A stretch of 64,000 nt of DNA, taken from NCBI RefSeq assembly GCF_021155775.2, contig NC_060232.1, forward strand, positions 18,979,922 through 19,043,921, given 5' to 3'. Below, piece after piece: positions 23,287-34,140 of the stretch (the stretch's first letter is position 1; each line of letters opens with the position of its first letter). This DNA comes from Neodiprion pinetum. Its lineage: Eukaryota > Arthropoda > Insecta > Hymenoptera > Diprionidae. A program made the position numbers and the translations under genes. The notes below the pieces were generated by a model that saw only the letters and a list, made by a program, of their open reading frames with translations, searched no databases and was not told where the DNA came from.

Positions 23287-24261
23287 TTAAAAGGACACTA
23301 GAAGCACACACAAGTTTACGATTGGACGTTTTAACACAGCGGATTTCGTTTTAACGGTCACAACGCGAACGAGACCGTCGGTTCCCGGATGCACTTCGAT
23401 CACTTTCGCGAGGGGCCACACAGATGGAGGTAGATTTTCGTTTTTTACGAGAACGATGGATCCGATTTTGATGTTCCCGCAATGAGTCTGCCATTTCGAG
23501 AGGTTTTGAAAGGACTGAAGATACTCCGTACTCCACCGTTTCCAAAAATGCTCCAACATTTGACGCGAGTGTTGCCAATGCGATAGCCGTTGAACTGGCA
23601 CCTCGATGAGTGACGGCTCAGGAATTGTGTTCAATGCTGAGCCGACGAGAAAGTGTCCTGGAGTCAAGGCACTTGGATCCCGTGGATCGTCCGAGATAGC
23701 GCAAAGAGGTCGAGAGTTGAGCGTGGCTTCTACTTGCGTGAGGAACGTCGCGAATTGCTCGAACGTTTGAGTCGCATCTCCGATGACTCGTTTGAGGTGA
23801 AATTTGACCGATTTGACTCCGGCTTCCCATTTTCCACCAAAATGAGGCGCGGAGGGAGGATTGAACCGCCACTGGGTTCCGTGTGACGCGAGGATGTTTG
23901 CGATTTCTGAGAACTCCTTTGACGATGCAGCGAGAAGACGGCGAAGTTCTGAGTCTGCGCCGACGAGATTCGTTCTACAATCGCTTGCCATCGAGGCACA
24001 AATTCCTCGTCGAGATGTGAAGCGTTTGTACGCCGCGATGAATGTCTCCTTCGTGTAGTCCGAAACTAGCTCGAGATGCACAGCCGAGGTCGTGAAGCAG
24101 ATGAAGATAACGATATATCCCTTGCATGATTTTGCTCCTCTTCCGCGGGAGGCTCGAATCGAGAATGGACCAGCGTAGTCAACGTCAGAGTGAAGAAACG
24201 GCCTCGATTGTGTGACTCGAGACTGAGTTGGACCATCTGTTGGCTGCTGAGAGTGGCGCAC
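23287..24261 (-). pseudogene. BEL integrase
   Basis: The 324 residues read DVDYAGPFSIR (first catalytic Asp), ASDCRTNLVGAD (second Asp; active copies usually have NG after SD) and FGGKWEAGVKSVK (catalytic Glu), then the C-terminal domain ending about residue 310 (RVVTVKT, RPIVNLCVL). It inserts the cDNA into the genome. A frameshift near 24190-24260 separates it from the zinc-binding part upstream, so the protein is broken at that point; the DDE core itself is open. Confidence 0.9.
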
Positions 24262-25043
24262 AAGGAACGCAATGATGTATGAACATGCGGATCGGTACTC
24301 TTCCTCCCAGGATCCAGTACCGCTGTCGGATTGTAGCGAGAGTGAGTTGCGGACCTCCGTGGAGCATCAACCGATGATGATGATCGATGATCAATGTGGA
24401 GAACGATGATTCGCGAGGCAAGATGAACGGGTGCTTTTCGTCATACGAAAGCAATGAGTGATTCAGTCGACCACCGACTCTGAGGAATCCGTTCGAATCG
24501 ATGAACAGCGTGAGTCGTGATAGTGGATGACTTCGAATGAGATTTGAGCTTGTCTCCATTTGGCGAATTTCTTCTGCGAAGTACGCCTGCTGGGTCACCT
24601 TGGTCCAAAACAGTTGGGCGTCGCTCAATTCGAGAGTAGAGATCGGTCCGACAGTGATAGACGTGTTTACGTGATTCGATGTCGTCTTCGCGAGGAACCG
24701 ATTTGCTGCGCGTTTACACAATGATGTGACTTTGAGGAGAGTCGATAGTTTTGAGTAGCGATCGACGAGATCCCAGATTTGTAGCGGCTTAGCTGTTGCG
24801 ATGTGCGTCGACAGCCCTTTTCTTTCCTCGAGATGAATGTTTTCTTCCGGTCGCGGAGATAAGGATGGCCAATTGACAGAAGGCTTCGAGAGCCAGGATG
24901 GTCCAAAGTTCTGATTTTTGGAGTTTCTCCGGAGATGCGCCACGAGACGCAAGATCAGCGGGGTTTTCAGAACCCGAGATGTGATACCAACGAGCGCGCG
25001 CGAACTCTTGGATTTCCGTTACGCGATTACGAACGAATTCTTT
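24185..25043 (-). pseudogene. BEL pol linker and integrase zinc-binding region
   Basis: After the stop that ends the long pol frame, a second frame (24952-24185) continues the polyprotein. It has a linker rich in Ser/Arg, then GFLRVGGRLNHS, HPFILPRESSF and LMLHGG...CVPC, the HH-CC zinc-binding module before the integrase core. It overlaps the integrase frame by about 75 bases. Confidence 0.85.
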
Positions 25044-27377
25044 TCACCGCGATGGGTGGCTTTTGGTCCACGCGAGCGCGACTGTGGAATCCGTCCACAG
25101 ATAAACCGAGGTGTTTTCGAAATTAAGAGTCTTTTCCACATGACACATCAACCGGATGAGAAGATTCGCAGCACAGAGTTCGAAACGAGGAATTGTCACC
25201 TTCTTTAGCGGCGCTACTTTAGTTTTCGCGCACACTAGTGAAACGCGCACTTCGTTAGTGTTGATATACGTTCGCGCGTAGATCACTGCGCCTAATGCAC
25301 TTTGAGAGGCGTCCGCGAAACCGTGGATCTCTATCCCGAGAGATGCTGAACTCAACCCGATCCATCGTGAGATGGTGATAGCTAAGAGCGGCTCGTCCCA
25401 GTCGAAACCGAGTGCCCACAATTCCTGCATAAAGATTTTGGCTCTGATCGTGATCGGCGAGAGCCATCCGAGAGGAACAAAGAGCCGCGTGGTTTGTAAG
25501 AGAACTTTTCGTTTCGTGAAATTGTCCCGAGTTTGATGAATTTGCGGAGAGAACGCGAACGCGTCGATGTCTGGTCTCCACGCAAGACCGAGAGCCCGAA
25601 AGAATGGACTTCGATCGAGATTTAGATGCATCGCGATCTCTTGATGGTTTCGAGAAATGTCAACGAGAGTTTCTGGGTGGCTTGAAGTCCACTTTTGAAG
25701 TTCAAAGCCGCCCGCCTTGAGCAATTGATTGAGTCCGTTGATTTTCTCGCGACCTTGATCAACGTCCTCTGCTCCTGAGAGGATGTCGTCGACGTACGTG
25801 TTCTCGAGAATGACGTGGCTCGCAAAGGGATACTGCTTACCTTCGTCCTGAACGAGTTGATGAAGAACACGGATCGCGAGATACGAAGCGCTTGCAAGAC
25901 CATACGTTACCGTAGCCAGTTGATATCCTTCAATCGGTAGCTCTGGTTCTTCCCTCCAGAGGATTCGCTGAAAATCTTGGTCATCATTGTGGACCAAAAT
26001 TTGTCGGTACATCTTGACGATGTCTGATGAGAACGCGACTGGATATTGTCGCCAGTGTAAGAGAACGTCCGCGAGGTCGGTTTGCACTTTTGGACCGACG
26101 AGAAGATTGTCATTGAGAGAGAGTCCGAGGTTGGTTCTTTGAGACCCGTTGAACACGACACGCAACTTTGTTGTTGAACTGCTGTCGCGAACTACACCGT
26201 GATGGGGAAGATAAAACACGCGGGAATTGTCTTCAGGTGTATTGATAGCGCGACGCATGTGCCCGAGTTCACGATATTCACGAAGGAAGCTCGAGTAAGC
26301 CTCCTTGAGTTTCGCGTCGCTACCGAACCGTTTCTCCAAACGAAGGAGCGTTTGATGCGCGGGATTCCGCGAGTTGCCGAGCCCTACCGAATTGTCCTTG
26401 AGCGGCAGCCGAACTACGTAACGACCGGACGCAGTTCGAGAAACCGTTTCGCGAAAGTGTTGCTCACAACGCTCTTCTTCGGAAGTTAGTGCCAAAGGTT
26501 TCGACACTTCCTCCTGCTTCCAAAACTGCTGCACGAGATCGAGCAGTTCGTGATCGAGGGAGCATTGGAAGCCTTGGACTGCGCCATACGAGGGGCTTGC
26601 TGCTTTCGCTGAAACGCAGCCGGAGAGGACCCAACCGAACTGAGTTTCTTGCGCGATTGGTGTTCCAGGTGCTCCTCTTCGAACTCCTTGACCAATGATG
26701 TTGCTATAGATGTCAGCTCCGAGAATTACGTCGATTTGACTGGGATGTGCAAAGCTTGGATCCGCGAGGTTGAGTCCTCGTAGATGAGGCCAGTCTTCGA
26801 CAAGAAGTCGAAATGAGGGTAGATACGATGTGAGTCGTGGAAGCACGAGTGCCTCCACCTGACACGAGAACGAGGTGTGAGCACGAGATTGGAGTTGCAA
26901 TGTCGCGATGCCGCGAGTCACTGCCGATTGATGAGCTCCGACGCCAATGATTGGTATCGTTGCTTGATGCCGACGTAGTCGCAATTGTTGCGCTAGCGAC
27001 TCCGTGACGAATGAACTTTCGGATCCTTGATCGAGTAGAGCGCGAGCGATGATTCTTTGTCCAGTCTCCGGATTCGAGGCGATCAATTGCACTGTGGCGA
27101 GAAGAACTGGAGAGCGCTTGATCATTGTAGGCTGAGCTGAGTGGTTGCTCACCTGAGAGGCGCTGTTCGAGATCGGTGCGTTCTGCACTGCAGGTTGCGC
27201 TACTGCAGCCTGTCCTTGAGATGTGCCGCTGTTGGCAGCTGTCGAGATTGAGGAAGAGTTTCGATGCAGCAAGGAATGATGTCGACCGTTGCACACGCGA
27301 CACGTTTTGTTGGATCGACAGTCCTTCTGCTGATGTGGACCGAGACAATTGAAGCAAAGCTTTTTCGCAGAAACCAC
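25044..27377 (-). CDS. BEL pol: zinc knuckle, protease, reverse transcriptase, RNase H
   Basis: This open frame of 777 codons contains the zinc knuckle CFNCLGPHQQKDC with a second Cys set (residues 8-40), the aspartic protease start ALLDQGSESSF (about residue 112), RT palm FSSDIVKMYRQ and catalytic ENTYVDDILSGA (YVDD, about residue 520), and the start of RNase H (IHGFADASQSALGAV, then YLWTDSTVALAW). It ends abruptly after TKSHPSR, where a frameshift moves pol into the next frame. The first Met given is arbitrary because gag and pol are probably translated together. Confidence 0.9.
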   Translation of the reverse strand: MVSAKKLCFNCLGPHQQKDCRSNKTCRVCNGRHHSLLHRNSSSISTAANSGTSQGQAAVAQPAVQNAPISNSASQVSNHSAQPTMIKRSPVLLATVQLIASNPETGQRIIARALLDQGSESSFVTESLAQQLRLRRHQATIPIIGVGAHQSAVTRGIATLQLQSRAHTSFSCQVEALVLPRLTSYLPSFRLLVEDWPHLRGLNLADPSFAHPSQIDVILGADIYSNIIGQGVRRGAPGTPIAQETQFGWVLSGCVSAKAASPSYGAVQGFQCSLDHELLDLVQQFWKQEEVSKPLALTSEEERCEQHFRETVSRTASGRYVVRLPLKDNSVGLGNSRNPAHQTLLRLEKRFGSDAKLKEAYSSFLREYRELGHMRRAINTPEDNSRVFYLPHHGVVRDSSSTTKLRVVFNGSQRTNLGLSLNDNLLVGPKVQTDLADVLLHWRQYPVAFSSDIVKMYRQILVHNDDQDFQRILWREEPELPIEGYQLATVTYGLASASYLAIRVLHQLVQDEGKQYPFASHVILENTYVDDILSGAEDVDQGREKINGLNQLLKAGGFELQKWTSSHPETLVDISRNHQEIAMHLNLDRSPFFRALGLAWRPDIDAFAFSPQIHQTRDNFTKRKVLLQTTRLFVPLGWLSPITIRAKIFMQELWALGFDWDEPLLAITISRWIGLSSASLGIEIHGFADASQSALGAVIYARTYINTNEVRVSLVCAKTKVAPLKKVTIPRFELCAANLLIRLMCHVEKTLNFENTSVYLWTDSTVALAWTKSHPSR

Positions 27378-27494
27378 TTCCCTTCTTTGATCGAGAGATT
27401 TGTCGCGAAAGGTCGAACAGAACGCGATGTAGTGGTTGCCTTTGCAACAAGCACACGACTGTTCCTTTGATTGCGCTGTATGTGACCTTGTCGT

Positions 27495-28487
27495 CTAAAG
27501 ATTTGACCTTTCTTGCGATGAGTGCGGTTTCGACGTCGCGATTTGATTGTGAGCATGAGCTTGCTCCACGGCTTTGAGGGTGTAGATGCAACCGATGAGA
27601 AACGCCTTGAGCTCCTCAAACGAGGGGGGCTCGAGTTTCTCGCTAACACTTTTCTCCCACTCTTCGAGAGATGCTGGGTCGAGCTTGCGAATCGTCATGT
27701 GCACGATGATGTGATCCCCTAATTTCTCGGGACTATCGAGAAGTTCAAGCGCGCCAAGAGCTTCGCAAGTGTTGCTGTGCAAGCTCTTTAGTTCCGATGA
27801 TGATTTTTTTGTGACACGAGGAATCGCGAAAAGTGTCACGAGATGAGAGTCAGTCAGAAGCCGCTTGTTTTCGTATCGTGAGACGAGAGTTTCCCAAGCT
27901 CGAGGGAAGTTTTCTGCGGCGAGAGAAATGTTTTTGATGAGTTGTAACGGTTCATCGGTCACACTGGTTTTGAGGTAGTGCAGCTTTTCCACTTCCGAAA
28001 GTTGCGAATTTTCGCGAACCATCGACAAGAAGAGGTCGTGAAACGGCTTCCATTCTGAGTAGCTGCCCGCGAAAGCGGGCAGTTCGATACGCGGTAACCG
28101 TTTTGATGATCCTCCTGCTGGTGCGTCTTGAGGAGCTGCAGCGGCTTGCGCGGTTGCTGCAGGCGCAGGCTTTAGTGATTCGAGAAGATCAAGCATCACT
28201 CCTTCGCCACTCAAGAAGTGCTCTTCACACAGTCCGTAATAATCTTTCGCGAAGTACGAAAGCTTTTTGATCGCGTCGAGTTGATCACCTTTTGCTGCGA
28301 ACTTGATCTCGCTGATCTTTTCGTGATCATCTTGGAACTTATTCCAACTTGAATTTAAAGCATTAAGCCGCGACTTCACCTGCCCGTAAGTGATTTTTGC
28401 CTCGCCGAGCTTGCGCAGGTTGTCGACGGCACGAGAGATGCGCCAAATGTAGTCGTTTTGACGTTTGATATGTTCTTCGATCAACAT
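27495..28487 (-). CDS. BEL gag (DUF1759-type)
   Basis: This 330-residue protein starts MLIEEHIKRQND. An N-terminal helical part, an Ala/Pro linker (APAATAQAAAAPQDAPAG, residues 118-136) and the DUF1759 core follow (FAGSYSEWKPFHDLF, LHYLKTSV, AWETLVSRYENKR, SFEELKAFLIGC). Gag is normally joined to the zinc knuckle found in the next frame at 27377, so a frameshift near 27500 splits them. Confidence 0.9.
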   Translation of the reverse strand: MLIEEHIKRQNDYIWRISRAVDNLRKLGEAKITYGQVKSRLNALNSSWNKFQDDHEKISEIKFAAKGDQLDAIKKLSYFAKDYYGLCEEHFLSGEGVMLDLLESLKPAPAATAQAAAAPQDAPAGGSSKRLPRIELPAFAGSYSEWKPFHDLFLSMVRENSQLSEVEKLHYLKTSVTDEPLQLIKNISLAAENFPRAWETLVSRYENKRLLTDSHLVTLFAIPRVTKKSSSELKSLHSNTCEALGALELLDSPEKLGDHIIVHMTIRKLDPASLEEWEKSVSEKLEPPSFEELKAFLIGCIYTLKAVEQAHAHNQIATSKPHSSQERSNL

Positions 28488-29009
28488 GTTGATGTACGAG
28501 AGGATTTAAACTCACGCGACGAGCTGAGTTTTCACGAACGAGACACAAACACACTGATAGTAGCGCGACGCGATTCACACTTCGAGAGACCGGTGTTCTT
28601 GACGCTCAGATCTTAGTCACGGTCACTACAGAGGAAACCGCACGTTTGAATTTAACGGACGCGACTGATTTTTGTTGATGGTTTTCACCGATAACGAGAT
28701 TGTTCACTTTGATAACGTGAACTTTCACAACTTGATGCACATGCGATAGTTCCGTTTCACTCACTAGCTAATTCGTTTTCCCGTAAGTCGCAAAGATTCG
28801 AAAGATTTGACTCGATTTGCGAATGATCCGATCCGATTCGCGACTGATCCGGCTCGAAAGACCAGAAAATTTTTAGAGAGATGGCAAAAGGATATGGATC
28901 ATCGACGTGGGATCCGCGAATTAGTGATGAGAACGAGTGTAAATGAAACGAAAATGATGTTGAGATTACCGATAAACGAGACTTCTATTGGTTTCGATGT
29001 TGCGATACA
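28488..29009 (-). other. BEL 5' leader
   Basis: About 520 bp between the gag start and the 5' LTR, without a gene. On the element strand the LTR boundary is followed by TGTATCGCAACATCGAAACC, a possible primer site. Plus-strand TTGCGATAC-AGACC-GTATCGCAA forms a palindrome across the LTR junction. Confidence 0.6.
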
Positions 29010-29268
29010 GACCGTATCGCAAGAGAACGTTACAGAGAGTGAAGATTTACAGAGCGAGAGAACACATAGATTATACACATAGATGATTTCGAGACAGTAG
29101 AAAATACGTGAGATACAGCTGATAGGTTTTGAGTCGCGACACGGGCAAGAGGCGAGATTTGACGCAGAGACGGCAAGTAAACATTGCACGCGAGTGTGCG
29201 TACATGTGCGAGGACGATTTTAAGTGTCGCGAGACACACATTTAACTATTCGATACTTTGCCGAAACA
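29010..29268 (-). repeat. 5' LTR of the BEL element
   Basis: Partner of 22943-23201 with the same length, ending at CCGAAACA on the plus strand. A (TG)n microsatellite lies just outside at about 29275-29290. Confidence 0.88.
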
Positions 29269-29757
29269 TCCATATATGTGTGTGTGTGTATAGAAAGGCC
29301 ACATTGAACTCATTATCACCATACTACGGAATCCTCCCAATGGTTTTTGCACACAAATATTTTTCAGAAAAACTAAAACAACGAACGCTGTAAATAATCT
29401 GGAAACCGTGACCGATCATGATGAGGGCCCTAACAACAACAGGATCAACAACAAAGAAAAACAACAAGTTAATCAAAATATTGTTGGCAATGCAGTGGTT
29501 GAAAATTCCGTGGCTGTCGAAGACTGGACTGATAAGAACGTGGCAAATAATAACGAGGACGAAATCATCGATGCCAATATATAAGCGAATCCGAAGAATT
29601 TCTCCTCAACCACACCTCCATAGTAGAATGAGAGTGAGTAGAAAAGATAGACTGATTCTATCATGATAGACTATATAATTGTCGAATTAACGTAATTATA
29701 AGGTAATTTATAGAGCAGCAGCTCTATAAAAGACCGTGTTACGTTAAAATATTGTGA
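29269..29757. other. Flank with a short acidic open frame
   Basis: A frame at about 29365-29583 reads TVTDHDEGPNNNRINN and DWTDKNVANNNEDE and then stops. It is Asn/Asp-rich and unrecognised, and may be a remnant exon. The rest is AT-rich. Confidence 0.35.
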
Positions 29758-30312
29758 TTTTTTTTCAACAAATGTGCTATCAGCATAAGATTTACTTTTT
29801 GTTTCTTAACAGTAATGTTCGACTGTTAAACCTTTTCTTCTTAATTTGATTTGTTGGGTTTTCTTCCTATGTAAGTGTATTAATACGTTTATAAGATTGC
29901 AATGGTAAAATACTGCTGCAATATTTCGTTCCAAAGACATCAATTCCAATGAGAAATCTAAAGTGTAGAGTCATAATTCGTAGCACGCGCTCATTGATTT
30001 TTAGGTTTTATTGTAACCGCACAAACAAAATTATTTTCTTTTTTTCATGAGTTTTTTTTTCTTCTCTAACAAATAAGCTATCAGCATAAAGATTTTTTTT
30101 TGTTTCTCAACAGTAGTATTATTCGCCTGTTGAAGCTTTTTTTGAATTTCATTTGTTGGGTTTTCTTCATATGTAAGTTTGAGTATTATTAAGTTTAGAA
30201 GATTGCAATGGTGAAATTTCGCTCCAATATTTTATTCCAAATACGGCAATTTCCTTTTCAGTTTATTGCGACAGCACAAACAAAATTATTTTATTTTCTC
30301 CATGAGTTTTTT
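29758..30312. repeat. Tandem duplication of a roughly 255-290 bp unit
   Basis: Unit one (about 29758-30050) and unit two (about 30058-30312) share AACAAAT(G)TGCTATCAGCATAA, TTTGTTGGGTTTTCTTC, AGATTGCAATGG and CGCACAAACAAAATTATTTT in the same order. Unit one has an extra segment of about 40 bp. No coding content. Confidence 0.8.
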
Positions 30313-30416
30313 TTTAAATTCAAGAAACGTATGTATAAATTCATTCTAAATGGGATGGTTTAGCGAAGCGGTTATGTATACTTATCATATTATCTATAAG
30401 TATATGTATGATATAC

Positions 30417-32975
30417 TGTAACGTGGCGTTTCAGAGTCGCCCGTCACAAGGGCACACAACCGTTATTATTTCTAGTTTATGCGTCCTCAGCAAGGTACTC
30501 TAACCGAACTCGATACAAAATACGCAATAACTACTTTTAACTAATTCATTCTTTGTAAATTCTGTATTTCGCGCTTCGGCGCACGCTAATAAGGTACTTG
30601 GACGACAACGATCCCGACCACCGAGGGACCGATATCTACCGTTTCCAGCTCTCGACGACTTCGCCTACCGACGGTCTAACCAGACTATACTGGCTACCTT
30701 GGTGCACTTCTATACACCTGGGGTAGCATCCACCCGAACCTTCCGTATCGCCTCGACTGCCGGTGAACAGGGAGATAAAAATCCTCCCGACGCGACGGCC
30801 GAGGGCACCGCTCCTCAAGGAGGAACCAGCCACCTGCTCTATCGGGTGCCGTGAGGATGGCGTGAAGGGCAGACCATAGCCTGCCATCTTCCGACTTACC
30901 AGCCTGGTGCCGGACCGACCCCAAACCACTACGTCCAGATTGATAAAGCCATCGTTCCGATGATTGACGCAGCCCTCCTGTCGGCAAGGACTAATTGTGT
31001 GAGTCGTGGTCCACGGTTTAGCCAACCGTCTGACTGCACGACCTCGGGTATAGGCAGCCGGCTACTGCATGTAGAAAAGCCGGTGAAAGTGAACAGTGAG
31101 GTGTCACTCTCCACTCGGTAATTCTGACCGAGAGGGGCACCCTTTGTATGCCTCTGTCAAAGAAGTCCCCGATGATAGGCAACCTGGACAGTAAACTGAA
31201 GCAGCTATTAAATCGTACGAGTTGGTGTCAATGACGAAATCACGAGCAGCACATTACGCCACATCTAGCGGTAATCTTCGAAAACGCATGACCACGCCGT
31301 AACCAATATTCGCCACAGGGGGATGGCCTATTTGCGGTGGGGGTCAACCAACCAATCAAAGGGAAGAAGAATCACCTCACGGCAACCGCGAGATCAGCGA
31401 GCCGAACTCCGACCTCCTTCTATTCTACGCTTGACCTGCTGGGTGACATCAACGAATTTCTACATCCTCCCGATTCAAGCTATCGACACTTCTTCCTTTA
31501 TCGTTATCGTTTCTATCGTTCCTATCGTCTTTTATACCGCTACCGTTTCATTATTATTATTGTTTTGTTCTGCCGATAGATTCTTTCCGTAAATTCAAGT
31601 TCCTTCCTTCCTTCCTATTTTCTTTTGGTCATTATAAGTTTTATTTAAATTAAGCTCAGTGTTGTGTGCCTGACATCATCGAGTGAGGTAAGGCTTCTGC
31701 CTCTGTATTGTATCGTTACGAAGTTGCTCATAATTTCTATTCTTTCTTATGGTATTTATCGGCTTTACGTGAATCATGGTCTACGGATTAGAGTTGCAAT
31801 AAGCCGCCGTGTGACTGCATGATTTCGGTCATTAATATCGTATTTATCGTTTCTTGGTTGCATCGTGCGATGCCAGTTTTGTGTGAATCATGGTCCACGG
31901 ATTAGAGTTGCGGTAAGCCGCCATGTGACTGCATGATTTCAGTAATTAATTATTTTCGTGTCTGAGCGACCTCGTAACTGCCGAATAATTAATTCTTTTG
32001 TATTTATAACTTTTCTGATTATTTGTGAATTTCTATTAGTCTGCTTCTGTATTTTCTATTGTATTTTGAGCTCTATTGGCTTTACGTTTCATTCCATACT
32101 TTTTTGTAATACTAGTGTGCCTTATATTTTATTTCTGTTATTGCTTATTATATTTTTATTTATTTTTGTGCTTATTGTATCGTATATCGAGTTCCTTGGA
32201 GTACAACCGAGCGTAGAATCAGCCTCTAAATATTACCGCAACTTCTTTCTATTGCTATTGGCAATTTTATATTATTTCTGCCTGTTATTCTTTTCTCCGT
32301 ATCTTGTTACGTTAAGTTCTGCGTATTATTCTTGATTCTTTTGTACTGCGGTGTATTTAGTGTATTTCTTTATTTTGAGAACTCTCCAAATTTCTTACTC
32401 TTTCATAATTTTGTATTTTGTATTCTCTCAAAAGTTATGTTTAGGAATTCATTGTTCAATTCCTCAGGTCCGTAATCGTTATAAATTATTGATTCTAACG
32501 TTTATGAATAATTCTACCGAAAGTTATCTAGTCGATCGTTTACGCTACCGATTTTGTGAATTGTTAATGAATGTCAATCTTTCGTACTGGTTATAATCTA
32601 TGGTGAATTCGTCGTATTATCTACCGAGCTATCGTTACCTTGTTTACTACTGATTGCAGTAAAGTTCTCTCGTGTCTAATTGACAGAATAATAATTTTCG
32701 TAGCGTCATGTGCAACTTAGGAAAGATCACGTCGCCCAGTGACGTGTAGTTTAAGTAAATTCTTGCATTGTATCGCTTCTCCCGACCTATTTATTTTTTT
32801 TTACGGTTTCATGTTATTTTTATTGATTCTTATTATTGTTTGCAAATCGACGCTAACGCGTCTGGCGCCCGACATAATTTATTTTGTTATAGTTTAACAT
32901 TCTGAATAAGTGGAAAATCGCGCCAAAGTGTCAACGGTAAGTCCTTCTCCGAGGGTATCAGAATTTAGCGTTACA
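30417..32975. mobile_element. LTR-like insertion with 4 bp duplication (possible long solo LTR)
   Basis: It begins TGTAACG and ends CGTTACA (a 7 bp terminal inversion with TG/CA ends) and is flanked by ATAC on both sides (30413-30416 and 32976-32979). The left third is GC-rich and holds an open minus-strand frame (30636-31025, 129 codons, no domain). The remainder is T-rich with only low-complexity frames such as 31958-32335. A GGCGCCCGAC sequence near 32872 followed by GGTAAGTCC recalls an LTR-to-leader junction. No gag or pol is present. A solo LTR of 2.6 kb would be long but possible. Confidence 0.65.
30997..31958. repeat. Three degenerate copies of a roughly 80 bp repeat inside the LTR-like insertion
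   Basis: GTGAATCATGGTC(T/C)ACGGATTAGAGTTG...GTGTGACTGCATGATTTC occurs at about 31769-31850 and 31879-31958. A more diverged copy (GTGTGAGTCGTGGTCCACGG...CTGACTGCACGACCTCGG) occurs at about 30997-31050. Confidence 0.75.
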
Positions 32976-33399
32976 ATACATATCTAATATTATTAGTTGA
33001 TATTAAGTACGAATCCTGTCGGGCAAAGACTGAGAGTGTAATTGTTTCTATGTATGTGCAATATACAAATTATATATTTTTTAATATACTTGTGTGTACT
33101 TCATCAATTATTAAATCCAATATCGTCTGTTTAGGAGGGTCTCGTGCGTATACTTCTCACCTTTATATTGCTTTGATTGTGTATCTCATCGGTATATTAG
33201 TTGAGTCCACCCGAGCATTATCCGTATGTCTCGTCGGCTATTATTGTGCGTTATTCAATTTTGAATAACTGGACTTCAGATTGAGTACACATATGCGCTA
33301 TTCCGAGGAGTCTATATAAATTTTTTTATATAGATTAGGTAAATACTTGTGACAGTATACCGCTGAAAATGTACATATGAGAACGCCCCTTTTTCGTTC
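32976..33399. other. No gene seen
   Basis: AT-rich interval with a 72-codon open frame (33050-33268) that has no recognisable domain. Confidence 0.4.
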
Positions 33400-34140
33400 T
33401 ATTCCATGGGTCGTATTGACGTCTTAACACAATTTGATTGATTTCCCATCGGTGTCTTGATACAGTTTAGACAGTATCCCACGAGCATCTTTATGCAGCT
33501 CGGGTAATATTCCATGGATGTCTTAATACAGTCTAGATTAAGTCCCATGGACGTCTCTATCCAGTCTAGATGTCGGTCCCGTAAGCGTCTTTTTGTAGTC
33601 TGGATGATGTTCCATAGACGTCTTTATAGAGTCTGAATTAAGTCCCATAGCCGTCTCTATCTAGTCTAAATATTTATCCTGTAAGCGTCTTTTTACAGTA
33701 TCGATGATGTTCCATGGACGTCTTGATACAATCCGGATCAAGTTCAACGGACGTCTCGTCCAGTCTAAATATCTAATCCGTAAGCGTCTTTTTGTAGTCT
33801 CAATGATATTCCATGGACGTCTCTATCCAGTCTGAAGATCGTGTTAATACCAACTTTATATAGTCTTAACAATATCTTAGGGACGTCTTAATGCAGTCTC
33901 GATAATGTCTTATCGATGTCTTCACTCTACTGTGTTAGCAGTCTAAGAGACGTCCTGGGGATATGGCTTATAAGCAAACCTTTAGACGTCGTAATGACGT
34001 CAGTCAGACTGTCTCATTCCGTTAAACGTAGCGGACATTTAAGAGCGTATGGGAGTCCCATGGGACGATCCCAATGCTATCACGAGACAATTGTCGAGAT
34101 GTCCTAACTACGTACTTTGGACGTATTTTTGCTGTGTGGG
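33400..34140. repeat. Second GACGTCT-rich tandem array
   Basis: GTAAGCGTCTTTTTGTAGTCT recurs at 33581, 33681 and 33780, a period of about 100 bp. Between these lie CCAT(G/A)GACGTCT(C/T) and CAGTCTAGAT-like subunits. The right edge is TTTTTGCTGTGTGGG (34126-34140), the reverse complement of the motif that bounds the first array at 10053. Confidence 0.8.

Larger units (their letters stand above)
22943..29268 (-). mobile_element. BEL/Pao LTR retrotransposon
   Basis: Two copies of a 259 bp repeat in the same orientation (22943-23201 and 29010-29268) enclose gag, protease, RT, RNase H and integrase on the minus strand, in the BEL/Pao order with integrase last. The LTRs differ at a handful of positions. 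Frameshifts split pol after RNase H and within the integrase, so this copy is probably inactive although well preserved. I could not find a matching target duplication outside the LTRs. Confidence 0.92.

Noticed and set aside
26713..27591. 292-codon Ser/Arg-rich minus-strand frame
   Set aside because: It overlaps BEL gag-pol in another frame, and its composition reflects the shifted reading of pol.
30636..31025. 129-codon minus-strand frame in GC-rich DNA
   Set aside because: No domain recognised, overlapping frames are equally open, and it sits in an LTR-like repeat.
31958..32335. 125-codon hydrophobic frame that looks like a membrane protein
   Set aside because: It lies in very T-rich DNA inside an LTR-like insertion. 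Phe, Leu, Ile and Tyr follow from base composition, and no family resemblance is visible.
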